A stretch of 64,000 nucleotides of DNA from Bacteroidales bacterium (GCA_015060395.1 SUYP01000007.1:32267-96266); one strand, 5' to 3'; shown: positions 25,517 to 35,416, numbered from the stretch's first letter. The notes: generated by a model not told the origin, from the letters alone. Numbers and translations are program-made.

Positions 25517-26971
25517 TCAGTTATCAGTTTCGGATGTCGGCAGCGGCACCACGAAGACCGCATCGCTCGGACGCGGATTCCTGCTGTCGGCCGAAGTAAA
25601 CAATATAGGAGTAAACATTCGCTTGTACATAAAGAACAGCTGTCCCTCCCCATATAGTTCCCTTATATATTCATACTGAAGAGTCCGGGCAGTAAGGGTC
25701 TGAAGAGCGGATACTCCCCTGTTTGCACGAAGCCTGTTGACATATACCACTCCTGCACCTATATCCTCCGAACGGCTTTCAGCGACAATCAGATACATTT
25801 CCCCGAGACGTATCATCGGTATCATAGTATTGACGATGCTGCCCGGATCGGCCATATCGGAATATTTGTAGAAATAGCGGTTGGCGCCTGTGGCAACCCA
25901 GTTGACCCTGTAGCGGTAGTCATCCTGATTTCCTCCCGTCAATGCGCCTCCGCCGAAGATCAGATCGCTCATCAGGTCATTGTCCATCCTGAACACGTAA
26001 TTCGGAATTCGGCTCGGATCATAATAATTCTTGAAGAGCTTGTTTCTCTGGCTATGCGTCAAGGCAAAGATGATCTCAGATGAAAATATACGGTCCGGAT
26101 CATCCGGGGAACCTGTTACGAGACTTTTGTCAACAAACGGAAATATTCCTGATCCTGCAGCTTCGATGACCTCGACAGCATAATCGTAGGCAGCATCCTT
26201 GTCACCGAAATACAGTCCGCAACGCGCCAGAAGAGCCGTCACTGCATAATAATTCAGACGCAGGTTCCTGTAGTACATAAATGAAGAAGAGCCGTCGGAT
26301 GGAGCGGAGGTCATTGTTCCGGATGTCCTGACCGGATCGTTGGCAAGAAGGATTCTGGCTTCCTGCAGGTCGTGGAGTATCTCTGAAGCGACTTCCGATG
26401 CCGGAAGTATGTCATTCGGAACTACAGAATACCTTTTGTAGTACGGGATTGCCGGCATATCCGGATTACGTGAATATACAGGTCCGAACAGGCGGAGCAT
26501 ATCGAAATGCAGCATCGCCCTCAACGCCAGGGCTTCTCCTTTTATTATCTTGTAGTTTTCACCTGTGAACCTGACTTGCGGTTCCTGAAGATTCTCGAGA
26601 AGAAGATTGCAGTTGAGAATCAGGGAGTATGCCTTGTTCCAGGTCTCGCTGAAACGCGCACGCCAGTAATCCGTACCGTATTCATACTCGGCCAGATCCG
26701 CATAATTACCCCATACCGTATTATCCGTACCTATCGTATAGGCACCTCCCATAATCTCGACCATCTCCACCGACAGGGCGCCGCCATAGAGCATATCGCT
26801 GTTAAGCTCTATATAAATGCCGTTCAGAAGCTTCATAAAGCCATCTTCCGTGGAAAGGAGCTCATCCTGAGACATCTTGTCGTAGGGTTTCACATCAAGC
26901 CAGGCATCGCAGGCAGAGACTGCAAGCAATGAGACCAGAGCCAAATATGTAAATATTCTTTTCATACGCAC
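25517..26971 (-). CDS. RagB/SusD-family outer-membrane nutrient-binding lipoprotein
   Basis: 484 residues; lipoprotein signal (LLAVSAC) followed by DAWLDVKPYDKMSQDELLST, the hallmark start of SusD proteins. Helical tetratricopeptide-like parts are visible (WNKAYSLILNCNLLLENL, GEALALRAMLHFDMLRLFGP), and the C-terminal SusD region has IRLGEMYLIVAE and YEYIRELYGEGQLFFMYKR. It caps the SusC barrel and binds ligand at the cell surface. It starts 6 bases after the SusC gene. The family includes glycan and peptide binders, and nothing in the sequence decides which applies here. Confidence 0.95.
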   Translation of the reverse strand: MRMKRIFTYLALVSLLAVSACDAWLDVKPYDKMSQDELLSTEDGFMKLLNGIYIELNSDMLYGGALSVEMVEIMGGAYTIGTDNTVWGNYADLAEYEYGTDYWRARFSETWNKAYSLILNCNLLLENLQEPQVRFTGENYKIIKGEALALRAMLHFDMLRLFGPVYSRNPDMPAIPYYKRYSVVPNDILPASEVASEILHDLQEARILLANDPVRTSGTMTSAPSDGSSSFMYYRNLRLNYYAVTALLARCGLYFGDKDAAYDYAVEVIEAAGSGIFPFVDKSLVTGSPDDPDRIFSSEIIFALTHSQRNKLFKNYYDPSRIPNYVFRMDNDLMSDLIFGGGALTGGNQDDYRYRVNWVATGANRYFYKYSDMADPGSIVNTMIPMIRLGEMYLIVAESRSEDIGAGVVYVNRLRANRGVSALQTLTARTLQYEYIRELYGEGQLFFMYKRMFTPILFTSADSRNPRPSDAVFVVPLPTSETDN

Positions 26972-26977
26972 ATCCTA

Positions 26978-29900
26978 TCAGAAAGTTATTCCGAGCGACA
27001 TCGTCACCGTCCTGGCAAAAGGATAGTCGATTCCCCTCTCGACACGCACAGACGTCGCCCTGAACACATCAGTCATCGTCAGCTGCAGATTCATAGCGCC
27101 AAGTCTCATCCTGCGGGCTATCCGGTCCGGAAACTCATAACCTATATTGAAGGACTCTCCGACAAGAGAGTTGTCATCCATCACGAAACGCGATGACTTT
27201 TCTGTCCTCTGCACAAGGGATATTCCTTTGAAATAGGCCTCGCGATTGGTCTCGGACCATCTGTCGTAGAGGGCACGCTTGTCCTGATTGTTATAGACCT
27301 CCTGCGTTCCGATATTCTCCACCTTCTGGAAAAGGGAAGAATTGAACGTCTGTCCTCCCCAGCGGTATCGGAGATAGCATCCCACCGAGAATCCCTTGTA
27401 ATACAGGGTAGTACCCATCAAGCCCTCTACCTTCGGCTGCATATCGCCTACAACGACTTCATCATTGACATCGTATGTAAAGGAGTATGTTCCGTCTTTC
27501 TTAATGAACAGCTCCTTTCCTGTTGCAGGGTCGATTCCTGCCGAGCGTACCGCCCAGATGGCCGTAGGGCTTCCTCCGTCATAATAACGTGTGGTTCCCG
27601 CCAGAGAGGCCTTTCCGCTTTCATTCAATGCGCTGAATGAATTGCCTATATCGGCATAGACCGACCGCGAACTTGTCGCATTGAGGCTGATGTTCCACAT
27701 TATGCCCTCCGATGGTCTATAGACAGGGGAAATCCTGAACGTAGCTTCCCATCCACGGGTCTTCTGGCTTCCGGCATTCATTGCAACGCTGGTGACTCCC
27801 ATAGATCCGGGAGTGGTGATTACTGCAAGAAGAGGATCGGTATGCTTCCAATAATAGTCAAATGTAAGGTTTATCCTCTCGCCCCAGAATATCATATCGG
27901 CACCCACATCATAATTGGTGGTTTCCTGCCAGGCCAGTTCCGTATTTCCCAATGCATTGAGAATCACTCCGGTACCGAAGACGTTGGTCATCCACCCGTT
28001 GAACTTGTAGGTAGAGAATGCCTGATAGGCAGAGAAATTCTGGTTTCCTGGATTTCCGACCGAGCCGCGGAGTTTCAGAAGGGAGAAGAAATCGGAATCC
28101 TTCATAAAAGCCTCCTTATGGATGTTCCATCCGGTTCCCACAGACCAGGTGTTCCTGAAACGGTTTCCGGTTCCGAACATAGAGGCTCCGTCGAGACGGT
28201 AGTTGAAGTCGAGAAGATAACGCTCGCTGTACGAATAGCCTCCGTTTATATAAAAGCTGGCGGCACGCTTGAGACTCTCGCTGTAGTCTGGAGATCCGCC
28301 GGAAGGATATCCGTTCGCGAAAGAAGGAGCATCAAAATGATCGTCTGTGAAGCCTGTAGCGGAATAGCCATATATCTGACGGCGATTGCTGCTGAAGTTG
28401 AATCCTCCGACAGCATTGACCAGATGCTTCTTGGCGAAAAGCTTTCCGAATGTAACGGAAGCATCTCCTTCATATATGAGCTCCTTAATCTGTGTATGTG
28501 AATACAGACCTTTTTCCGTTTCTCCGGCATCGTCGAACTGGGTATGAAGGGGCGAAAGACGCATCTGCTCGTCATCATCCTGCTTTGTAAGACCGAACTT
28601 GGCTCTCAGACGCAGATCCTGAGTCACGAACCACTCGAATATGAAATTATTGGTGAAACCGAATCCGGAAGCCCTGTCCCAGTTGTTCAGATGGGCATTC
28701 CACAGAGGATTGGCCACAGGGTAGTCGTCCACGCCCTCTTCAGGGTAATAAAGATATCTGTCCACACCTCCATCGGCGTTACGCTTCCGGTAATAAGGGT
28801 TGGCATAAGCATATTCCGCAAATGAGACTGTAGGATTCGTGACATCCAGCCAGTTCAAGGACAGCTTGTTGCTGAACTGGAACTTGCCGGTACGATATAT
28901 CAGATCCACATTCCCTTCAAGCGTCTGCCTGTCAGAATCCTTCATCACGCCATCCACATTGCCATAGCTCACTCCTATTCCATAACGGATCTTATCCTCG
29001 CCACCTTCGGCATAGATATTATGCTTATGCGTGATTCCCGGACGTATAGGCTCGCTCAGCCAATATGTATCCACTCCCCTTTCTATTTCCTTGAGCCGTT
29101 CATTACGGAGATTGTCCAGCCTTATCTGGGCGAAAGGATCGCCTGTATTGTCCTTATATACTCCTGCCAGAGTCTCGAACTCAAGCTTTTCGCGGGCATT
29201 CATAAGATTGTAGTCGCTCAGGTCTGCCAGGGACAGGCCGTAATCGCCTTTGTATGAGAGCTGGAGACGGCCTCGCGCCGGAGCCTTGGTCTCGATGACG
29301 ACGACTCCGTTGGATGCCTTCGAGCCATAGATGGCCGTAGAAGCCGCATCCTTCAGGATGGTGACGGAGGCCACACGGTTCATATTCAGGTTCATTATGG
29401 TCTCGATTGTCGTCTCGAAACCGTCCAGAATGAAGAGCGGCTGGTTAGGATCAGTTCCATATTCCTCCTTGAGTCCGACTACACTGGTCTTTCCTCGGAT
29501 CTCCACATCAGGCATCATATTGGGATTGGAACCGAACTGGGAATTCTCCATCATCTTGAAAGACGGGTCTAGGGTCTTGAGGCTCTGCAGCACATTATTG
29601 GATCCCACCGCCTTCAGCTGGTCTGTCTTGAATGTAGCCGAAGCACCTGTAAAGCTCTCCTTCTTCCTTTCATAGACACCTGTCACCACCACATCCGCAA
29701 GCTGGGTGGTGTTCATATACATCACTATCTTGGCAAAGGAGGAAGCATTCTTAAGATTATATATCCGGATCTCATCATCATAACCCACATACGAGAAAGT
29801 CACCTCGCATTTCTGATCCGGAATACGCAGTTCATAAAGGCCATCGACATCCGTAACCGTTCCGAACTTCGTACCTTCCACCATCACGGAAACGCCTATA

Positions 29901-30019
29901 AGCGGGTATCCGTCAGCGGAATCAATGACCTTTCCCTTAAGCACGGCGACATTGTCCTGAGCAGCAAGGGGCAGGATGGACAGAAAGACAGCGGCTATTG
30001 CAAGGCAGAAATTCTTCAT
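26978..30019 (-). CDS. SusC/RagA-family TonB-linked outer-membrane transporter
   Basis: 1013 residues from the ATG at 30019, which gives a clean signal (MKNFCLAIAAVFLSILPLAAQ); a start at 30049 would overlap the promoter. Domains: carboxypeptidase-regulatory-like (about 25-100, LKGKVIDSADGYPLIGVSV, FSYVGYDD); plug (about 108-225, with DVVVTGVYERKKESFTGA and FILDGFE); a 22-strand-type barrel to a terminal SLGITF. It imports large ligands together with SusD using TonB energy. First gene of the six-gene operon 30019-20523, with its own promoter and a terminator just upstream. No regulator (SusR, ECF sigma or hybrid two-component) lies next to it. Confidence 0.95.
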   Translation of the reverse strand: MKNFCLAIAAVFLSILPLAAQDNVAVLKGKVIDSADGYPLIGVSVMVEGTKFGTVTDVDGLYELRIPDQKCEVTFSYVGYDDEIRIYNLKNASSFAKIVMYMNTTQLADVVVTGVYERKKESFTGASATFKTDQLKAVGSNNVLQSLKTLDPSFKMMENSQFGSNPNMMPDVEIRGKTSVVGLKEEYGTDPNQPLFILDGFETTIETIMNLNMNRVASVTILKDAASTAIYGSKASNGVVVIETKAPARGRLQLSYKGDYGLSLADLSDYNLMNAREKLEFETLAGVYKDNTGDPFAQIRLDNLRNERLKEIERGVDTYWLSEPIRPGITHKHNIYAEGGEDKIRYGIGVSYGNVDGVMKDSDRQTLEGNVDLIYRTGKFQFSNKLSLNWLDVTNPTVSFAEYAYANPYYRKRNADGGVDRYLYYPEEGVDDYPVANPLWNAHLNNWDRASGFGFTNNFIFEWFVTQDLRLRAKFGLTKQDDDEQMRLSPLHTQFDDAGETEKGLYSHTQIKELIYEGDASVTFGKLFAKKHLVNAVGGFNFSSNRRQIYGYSATGFTDDHFDAPSFANGYPSGGSPDYSESLKRAASFYINGGYSYSERYLLDFNYRLDGASMFGTGNRFRNTWSVGTGWNIHKEAFMKDSDFFSLLKLRGSVGNPGNQNFSAYQAFSTYKFNGWMTNVFGTGVILNALGNTELAWQETTNYDVGADMIFWGERINLTFDYYWKHTDPLLAVITTPGSMGVTSVAMNAGSQKTRGWEATFRISPVYRPSEGIMWNISLNATSSRSVYADIGNSFSALNESGKASLAGTTRYYDGGSPTAIWAVRSAGIDPATGKELFIKKDGTYSFTYDVNDEVVVGDMQPKVEGLMGTTLYYKGFSVGCYLRYRWGGQTFNSSLFQKVENIGTQEVYNNQDKRALYDRWSETNREAYFKGISLVQRTEKSSRFVMDDNSLVGESFNIGYEFPDRIARRMRLGAMNLQLTMTDVFRATSVRVERGIDYPFARTVTMSLGITF

Positions 30020-30037
30020 AGTCTTATGATATGAATA

Positions 30038-30045
30038 CAAATATA
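30038..30045 (-). promoter_or_regulatory. Promoter -7 element of the SusCD operon
   Basis: TATATTTG on the minus strand, 18 bases before the ATG at 30019 and immediately after the terminator of the upstream gene. The -33 region is T-rich but lacks a well-spaced TTTG. Confidence 0.6.
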
Positions 30046-30065
30046 GCAAAATCCTGCAAATCGGT

Positions 30066-30100
30066 ATAAAAAAACGGACGACCCATTCGGATCGTCCGTT
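30066..30100 (-). terminator. Rho-independent terminator after the BACON/OB lipoprotein gene
   Basis: Perfect 9-bp stem AACGGACGA (30073-30081) with TCGTCCGTT (30092-30100) and a loop of 10 bases. On the minus strand it runs into seven T. It lies 36 bases past the stop at 30136 and isolates the SusCD operon. Confidence 0.9.
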
Positions 30101-30135
30101 CTATTGTATTTTCCGGAAACCGGAAATGTTTCAGA

Positions 30136-31944
30136 TTACTTCACTGGAGTAAGCTTTGGAAGTTCTCCACCATCCTGAGGCTTATCGTATGAGCCGAAAG
30201 ATGAATATGAAGTAGAGTACTGCCACCACTTGTTCACTGAACGGTTGAGAATCTTTACTGTACCGTCTGCCTGTGGAATGATGCTCCAATACTGTCCCTC
30301 AGATGGATTTGCATCAAGATTGAAACTGTTGTAAGTTCCCTTCTGATAGTAATATCTTCCATTTGAGTCGCAGATTGTGTATCCCTCACCATCTGTGAAA
30401 GTGAATGTGAAAGCATTTGCTGCAGACTTCTCGGCAACATTTACATAGCCATAGGTCTTGCCTGCGTCAATAGGAGTAGCGACACCTGCAGAAACCTCGA
30501 TATAGTACTGACCGTCAGCAATGACTGGTGCAACTGTTGAAACGAGAGCAGGCATTACACCCTTAGCTGTAGCGTATGATCCCCAAGAGTTGTAATTTGC
30601 ATCGAACTGGATGAACTTCTTCACTTCTGAATTCAGGATCTTCACTGTACCATCCTCATTTGCAATGAGAGTCCAGATATGACCGCTTTCAGGAAGCTCT
30701 GCAGATACATTGAAGTTATCGTATGTACCCTTCTGGTAATAATATCTTCCGCTGAGGTCCTGGATGGTATAACCACCCTCAACTGCTGCGAAATAGAATG
30801 AAGATGCACCAGGAGCCACTGTTGCTGTAGCCTCAGCTACTCCGAGATATCCATACTTCTTGTCAGCTGGAACAGGACAAGCTGCTACGTATGCTCCTGC
30901 ATTGTTTGCGATAAGTGCATAATAACCGTCCGCAATCTCAAGAAGAGTACCTTCCTGCTCGAATGCGTATGAAACGCTTGACGATCCGGAAGCTACGATT
31001 ATTTCACCTGCACGAGGACCTGCGGCATTTGCAAGAACAGCAACCTTCACGATAGCTGTGTCTGCCGGGTTAGGCTCGATCTTGGTTGGCTCACCTGGCT
31101 TGTTCTGCATATCCACGATAGATACCCAAGATCTGTACTCCTCTGGAACTGTAGGGAATACACCTGCGCCCTTGTAAGCTACCTTGACCTCGAGCTCGCC
31201 ACCATCCTTGGCAACGGTCTGAGGCTCAGATATAACCTTCACGAGAGACTTGGTAACCTTGATGAATGTTGCGTCAACGAACTCAGGAGTGTTACCGCCA
31301 TAAAGAACGTATGAACCCTGAACGGTTACCTCGTCACCTACCTCGATGTTGAAGCTTGCCCAGTTGTACTTACCTGATCCGTCAACTGTTCCGTAGATAT
31401 AAAGCTGATCATCTGTAGAGCTGTCCTTGAGATACCAGTTACCATAGTTGGTGTTGGCGATTGCAGTACAGATACCTGTAACCTCATAAAGCTTGCCCTC
31501 CGGTCCTGCAATGATCTCAGCTACAGTAGCCTTGGTCACTGACATAGAACCCTGGCGAACTCTTACAAACTGAGTGTTCTCACCAGCCTTGATCTTGAGC
31601 TCGAGCTCACGTCCGCCTGCAGAAGCCTCTGCAGAGAAAGTCACCTTTGTCTGACCTGCTGCACCTGACATCTTGTCAACAGCAAGCCAAGATGGAACTG
31701 TCTTTTCCTCATTGATGCTGCCGTCATCATTTCTCTTGATCACGTTTGGCCATACGTCGTCTGTAACGAACTCCCAAGCCTCGGTAGCATCGATAGTAAG
31801 CGTTGCAGAGCCACCGTTCTCAGCGATTGAGAGGTAAGTCTGCGAAAGCTTGATGTTGTCCCACGAATCTGTATTCTGCTCTTCACAAGCTGAGAAGAGG
31901 AGGACAGATGAAAGTATGATTGAGAATAAATATCTAAGTTTCAT
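30136..31944 (-). CDS. BACON / OB-fold / double trefoil-like lipoprotein
   Basis: 602 residues from the ATG at 31944, which places the lipoprotein signal MKLRYLFSIILSSVLLFSAC at the N-terminus; an earlier ATG at 31959 adds five residues. Domains: BACON (about 30-130, AWEFVTDDVWPNV, QTKVTFSAEASAGG); OB-fold-like (about 135-235, TVAEIIAGPEGKLYEVTG, then VGDEVTVQGSYV); a second BACON-like domain (about 235-330); and two tandem trefoil-like modules (about 335-475 and 480-602), each with YTI.D..GRYYYQKGTY and a later YNSWGSY or YSSFGSY. It starts 18 bases after the Oar-like receptor gene, so it is probably its co-transcribed surface partner. No catalytic motif. Confidence 0.82.
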   Translation of the reverse strand: MKLRYLFSIILSSVLLFSACEEQNTDSWDNIKLSQTYLSIAENGGSATLTIDATEAWEFVTDDVWPNVIKRNDDGSINEEKTVPSWLAVDKMSGAAGQTKVTFSAEASAGGRELELKIKAGENTQFVRVRQGSMSVTKATVAEIIAGPEGKLYEVTGICTAIANTNYGNWYLKDSSTDDQLYIYGTVDGSGKYNWASFNIEVGDEVTVQGSYVLYGGNTPEFVDATFIKVTKSLVKVISEPQTVAKDGGELEVKVAYKGAGVFPTVPEEYRSWVSIVDMQNKPGEPTKIEPNPADTAIVKVAVLANAAGPRAGEIIVASGSSSVSYAFEQEGTLLEIADGYYALIANNAGAYVAACPVPADKKYGYLGVAEATATVAPGASSFYFAAVEGGYTIQDLSGRYYYQKGTYDNFNVSAELPESGHIWTLIANEDGTVKILNSEVKKFIQFDANYNSWGSYATAKGVMPALVSTVAPVIADGQYYIEVSAGVATPIDAGKTYGYVNVAEKSAANAFTFTFTDGEGYTICDSNGRYYYQKGTYNSFNLDANPSEGQYWSIIPQADGTVKILNRSVNKWWQYSTSYSSFGSYDKPQDGGELPKLTPVK

Positions 31945-31962
31945 AATATATACTGTCAATTA

Positions 31963-34900
31963 TTAGTTAAACATATACTTTATTCCCACTGAAGCATACC
32001 AGCACTGACCGATTGACTTGTTAGGCACGAAAGTCTGAGTGTTTGCATTGACAGCCTTTGGAGTTGAGAATACAGGGTAACCCTCTGCATCCGCACCCTC
32101 ATACTTGAGGATACGTCCCTCAACGAGGTCAAGATTCATATACTTGCTTACTCCCCAGCTTGAGTTGAAGAGGTTAAGAAGGTTCTTGACATCGAGGCTG
32201 AGCTGAAGCTTGTTCACTGACTTGCCTACCTTCACCTGGAAGTCGTGCTTGTAGCTGAGGTCAAATCTGTGAACCCAAGGAGAATAAACGCTGTAAGCCT
32301 CTGCATAATTGCCCTGATTCTTTGACAGATATTCATTGTTGTGAACGTATGCCATAAAGCGGTCGCGGTCATCAGCTGAAGCGAAACGGAACTCATTGTT
32401 CTTAACCTGCTCGTCAGTCGGGATATAAAGAGCGTCGTAGTTGTAACCGTCGCCGTTCATATCGTTAACTGTCATATAAGAGTAGTTGTAACCACCTCTC
32501 CAAGCCTCATAGATAAGGCTGAAGTGATTGTTAGACTTGTCTGAGTAAGTTGCAGAAGCAACTACACGGTCAGGAGTAACATACTGTGAGTTGTGAAGCT
32601 TGATGTTGTTAGGACCCTCTGTAGTAGGAACGTATGTGAATGCAGACTCAGCAGCTGAACCTGGCATACCTGTAAGTTCCTTGGATACAGTGTGAGTGTA
32701 AGCAGCCATCAGGCTGAGGCCCTCGATAGGACGCATATTCACAGTAACGTTAGCAGAATATCCGTAACCCTTGTTAGTGTTCTCAAGAACGAATGCCTTT
32801 GTACCTGTTCTGAATGTTGCAGGGTAGATAGGACGAGCATCAGCACCGTTGAATCTTGTGAAACCGTTCACAGGCATCATACTCCAGTCTGAGATAGTCA
32901 CACCGTTGATGGTCTTGTTGAAGATACCCTCAGCTGTGATCGAGAATGGGAATGATGTAGGGAACTTGTAATCGAGAGCGAGTGAAGTCTTCCATACCTG
33001 AGGCATCTTGAACTTAGGATCTACAGCAGAGATAGATGAAGGAACTGCGCCTTCCTCTGGAGAGATTGTCTCAGGATAACCGAGAGCGTGGAGCTTGTCA
33101 AGAAGAGCCTGTACGGTAGGCTTGCCGTTTGCGTCAGTCACGAGACCGCCCTTGAACACGTCCATAGAGAAGCCCATCTTATCAGCATTCTTTGCATTGA
33201 TCTGAGCCTGGTACTGCACCATACCTGAGTTTGTAGGCATATTGGTGAAGAACACGAGTGGGAGACGACCTGAGAAGAAACCAGTACCTCCGCGGAGTGT
33301 AAGGCTCTTGTCCTCAGTAAGATGCCAGTTGAAGCCGACACGTGGAGATACAGTCACGTTAGCTGTAGGCCACTTTCCTGTGTCGATATTGCGCACCTGA
33401 CCATCCTTGCCGATATACTCGAGAGCGAGGATCTTGTTGTTGGTCATAAGGTCGCCATTGTCGAAGAAGAGACCGTCGAGACGGAGACCGTAAGTGAGCT
33501 TGAACGCATCAGTTGCATTCCACTCATCCTGTGCATAGAGACCGGCCTTGTGGAACTGTACACGAGCTGCAGGGTTCTTCTCACCGTCATAACCGTAAGT
33601 GAGACATACAACCTCAGGAGCAGCACCGTTGATGAAGTCGTCAACGCTTGCATAACGGTAGTAACCTGTACCGTTTCTCATATAAGCGTTGTCAGCCATC
33701 TGGTACTCATAGTTCACACCCATTGTAACCTTGTGGTTACCAGCGTAGTAAACGAGGTCATCCTTGATGCTGATGTGAGTATTGTGTACAGCGTTGTTCC
33801 AAGTGAAGAGCTCGTAACCGAGAGCCATATACTGAGTGTTGGTGTTTGTACCGTCCTGGATGTCGATGAACGGGAACTCCGAAGAGTTTGTACCACGGAC
33901 GTCATCGAGCTTTGAGAATGTAGCAAGGAACTGGTTGGAAAGGTTGTCGCCAAGACGGCTGTTGAGGTCGAGAGATACGGTATGAACGAGGTTGTTCATA
34001 GAGTACATCGAGTTAGCGAACGCCATAGAGTACAGTGAAGTACGGGCATATGCCGAACGTGTACCGCCGTCCATAGAAGATGCGTTTGGTCCGTTCCAGC
34101 CGGTGTTGTTGGTGTAATTGTAGCGGAGAGCAAGACGATGGTTGTCGTTGATGTTCCAGTCGAGTCTTGCAAGGAGCTTGAGGTTGCTCTCATCTGCAGG
34201 GAAGTCTGTGAAAGAACCTGTGTCATAACCATACTTGTCCATCACGTGCTTCTGTACACGCTCCATATCAGCTACGGTAGTATAAGAAAGATACTTGTCA
34301 GCGTTTCCTACACCGTTCTCAGATGGTCTCCAACGAACAGCCACAGAAGGAGTCTGCGAGTACTCTGCATTCACGAAGAAGAAGAGCTTGTTCTTGATGA
34401 TAGGACCACCGAGGGTGAAACCGTATGTAGTGTTGCGGTCACGGTCACGTGCGCCTGAGATCTCAGTACCTGCAACCTGATTACCACGCATATTCTCGTT
34501 GCGGTGATAAATGTATGCAGTTCCCTTGAATGTGTTTGTACCTGACTTTGTGATAGCGTTCACACCACCACCGATGAAGTTTGTCTGACGTACATCATAA
34601 GGAGAGATGACCACCTGGAGTTCCTCGATTGCATCGATTGAGATAGGGTTACCGCCACCTGGGAGGTTCTCAGAAAGACCGAAGTTGTTGTTGAAGTTCG
34701 CACCATCGACAGTGAAGTTTGCAGTACGTCCGTCCTGTCCTGCGAAGCTCATACCGTTACCTCCGTATGGAGAAAGTCTTGTAACGTCAGTGATGCTTCT
34801 GTTCACTGTAGGGAGCGATGTGATCTGTGCGCTTGAAATGTTTGTTGCAGCACCGGTCTTCTCAGCAGAGAACCTGGAAGCTGCTGCTCCGATCACCATT

Positions 34901-35259
34901 GCCTCGCTAAGCATTTCAGAATCCTCATTGAGAGTTGCGTTCAATGAAGAAGTCTCAGCGAGTTGGAGGGTAAGATCTGTGTAAGTAACAGTCTGATAAC
35001 CCAGACAGGTGAACTCTACCGAGTAAGGACCACCGGAACGCATACCGTTGATGGTATAACGACCTGCCTCGTTGGTAGTAACGCCATAGACGGTTCCGGA
35101 AGGTGTGTGGGTTGCAATCACTGCAACACCTACAACAGGCTCTCCGTTAGCGTCAACAACGCGTCCACCCAGAGCTGATGTAGTCACCTGTGCGAAGGCA
35201 GCTACGCTCATAAGCATTGCTGCAAGAGCAGCAAAAAGACACTTAATTGTTTGTTTCAT
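31963..35259 (-). CDS. Oar-like TonB-dependent receptor
   Basis: 1098 residues; signal ending AAFAQ (about residue 23). A carboxypeptidase-regulatory-like domain (about 28-110, LGGRVVDANGEPVVGVAV, TCLGYQTVTY) is followed by a plug with the Oar-type marks SAQITSLPTVNRSITDVTR, FTVDGANFNNNFG and EELQVVISPYDVRQTNF, then a very long barrel with GINAITKSGTN-like and YGYSANVTVNMRP elements, ending SVGIKYMFN. Oar-type receptors differ from SusC and some import or secrete large proteins. It has its own promoter-like site and is followed after 18 bases by a BACON/OB lipoprotein. The ligand is unknown. Confidence 0.9.
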   Translation of the reverse strand: MKQTIKCLFAALAAMLMSVAAFAQVTTSALGGRVVDANGEPVVGVAVIATHTPSGTVYGVTTNEAGRYTINGMRSGGPYSVEFTCLGYQTVTYTDLTLQLAETSSLNATLNEDSEMLSEAMVIGAAASRFSAEKTGAATNISSAQITSLPTVNRSITDVTRLSPYGGNGMSFAGQDGRTANFTVDGANFNNNFGLSENLPGGGNPISIDAIEELQVVISPYDVRQTNFIGGGVNAITKSGTNTFKGTAYIYHRNENMRGNQVAGTEISGARDRDRNTTYGFTLGGPIIKNKLFFFVNAEYSQTPSVAVRWRPSENGVGNADKYLSYTTVADMERVQKHVMDKYGYDTGSFTDFPADESNLKLLARLDWNINDNHRLALRYNYTNNTGWNGPNASSMDGGTRSAYARTSLYSMAFANSMYSMNNLVHTVSLDLNSRLGDNLSNQFLATFSKLDDVRGTNSSEFPFIDIQDGTNTNTQYMALGYELFTWNNAVHNTHISIKDDLVYYAGNHKVTMGVNYEYQMADNAYMRNGTGYYRYASVDDFINGAAPEVVCLTYGYDGEKNPAARVQFHKAGLYAQDEWNATDAFKLTYGLRLDGLFFDNGDLMTNNKILALEYIGKDGQVRNIDTGKWPTANVTVSPRVGFNWHLTEDKSLTLRGGTGFFSGRLPLVFFTNMPTNSGMVQYQAQINAKNADKMGFSMDVFKGGLVTDANGKPTVQALLDKLHALGYPETISPEEGAVPSSISAVDPKFKMPQVWKTSLALDYKFPTSFPFSITAEGIFNKTINGVTISDWSMMPVNGFTRFNGADARPIYPATFRTGTKAFVLENTNKGYGYSANVTVNMRPIEGLSLMAAYTHTVSKELTGMPGSAAESAFTYVPTTEGPNNIKLHNSQYVTPDRVVASATYSDKSNNHFSLIYEAWRGGYNYSYMTVNDMNGDGYNYDALYIPTDEQVKNNEFRFASADDRDRFMAYVHNNEYLSKNQGNYAEAYSVYSPWVHRFDLSYKHDFQVKVGKSVNKLQLSLDVKNLLNLFNSSWGVSKYMNLDLVEGRILKYEGADAEGYPVFSTPKAVNANTQTFVPNKSIGQCWYASVGIKYMFN

Positions 35260-35295
35260 AACACTTTAGATAATAATAATAAGGTTTTTATGCCG

Positions 35296-35303
35296 CGAAG
35301 ATA
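35296..35303 (-). promoter_or_regulatory. Candidate -7 element of the Oar-like receptor gene
   Basis: TATCTTCG on the minus strand is one base away from TAnnTTTG and lies 36 bases before the ATG at 35259, with TTTC in the -33 region. Weak to moderate call. Confidence 0.4.
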
Positions 35304-35386
35304 CTACATTTTGACGATGTTCGGAAATTTTAAGGTCACTTTTATATGTTAATCGGTTAATATTTATCGCTTTTGTGAAGAATCTG

Positions 35387-35416
35387 TTTGCATATAAGAA
35401 ATTTTGACTATCTTTG
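35387..35416 (+). promoter_or_regulatory. Promoter upstream of the metK leader
   Basis: TTTG at 35387-35390, an 18-base spacer, then TATCTTTG at 35409-35416. If used, transcription starts near 35424 and leaves a leader of about 255 bases before metK. Confidence 0.6.
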
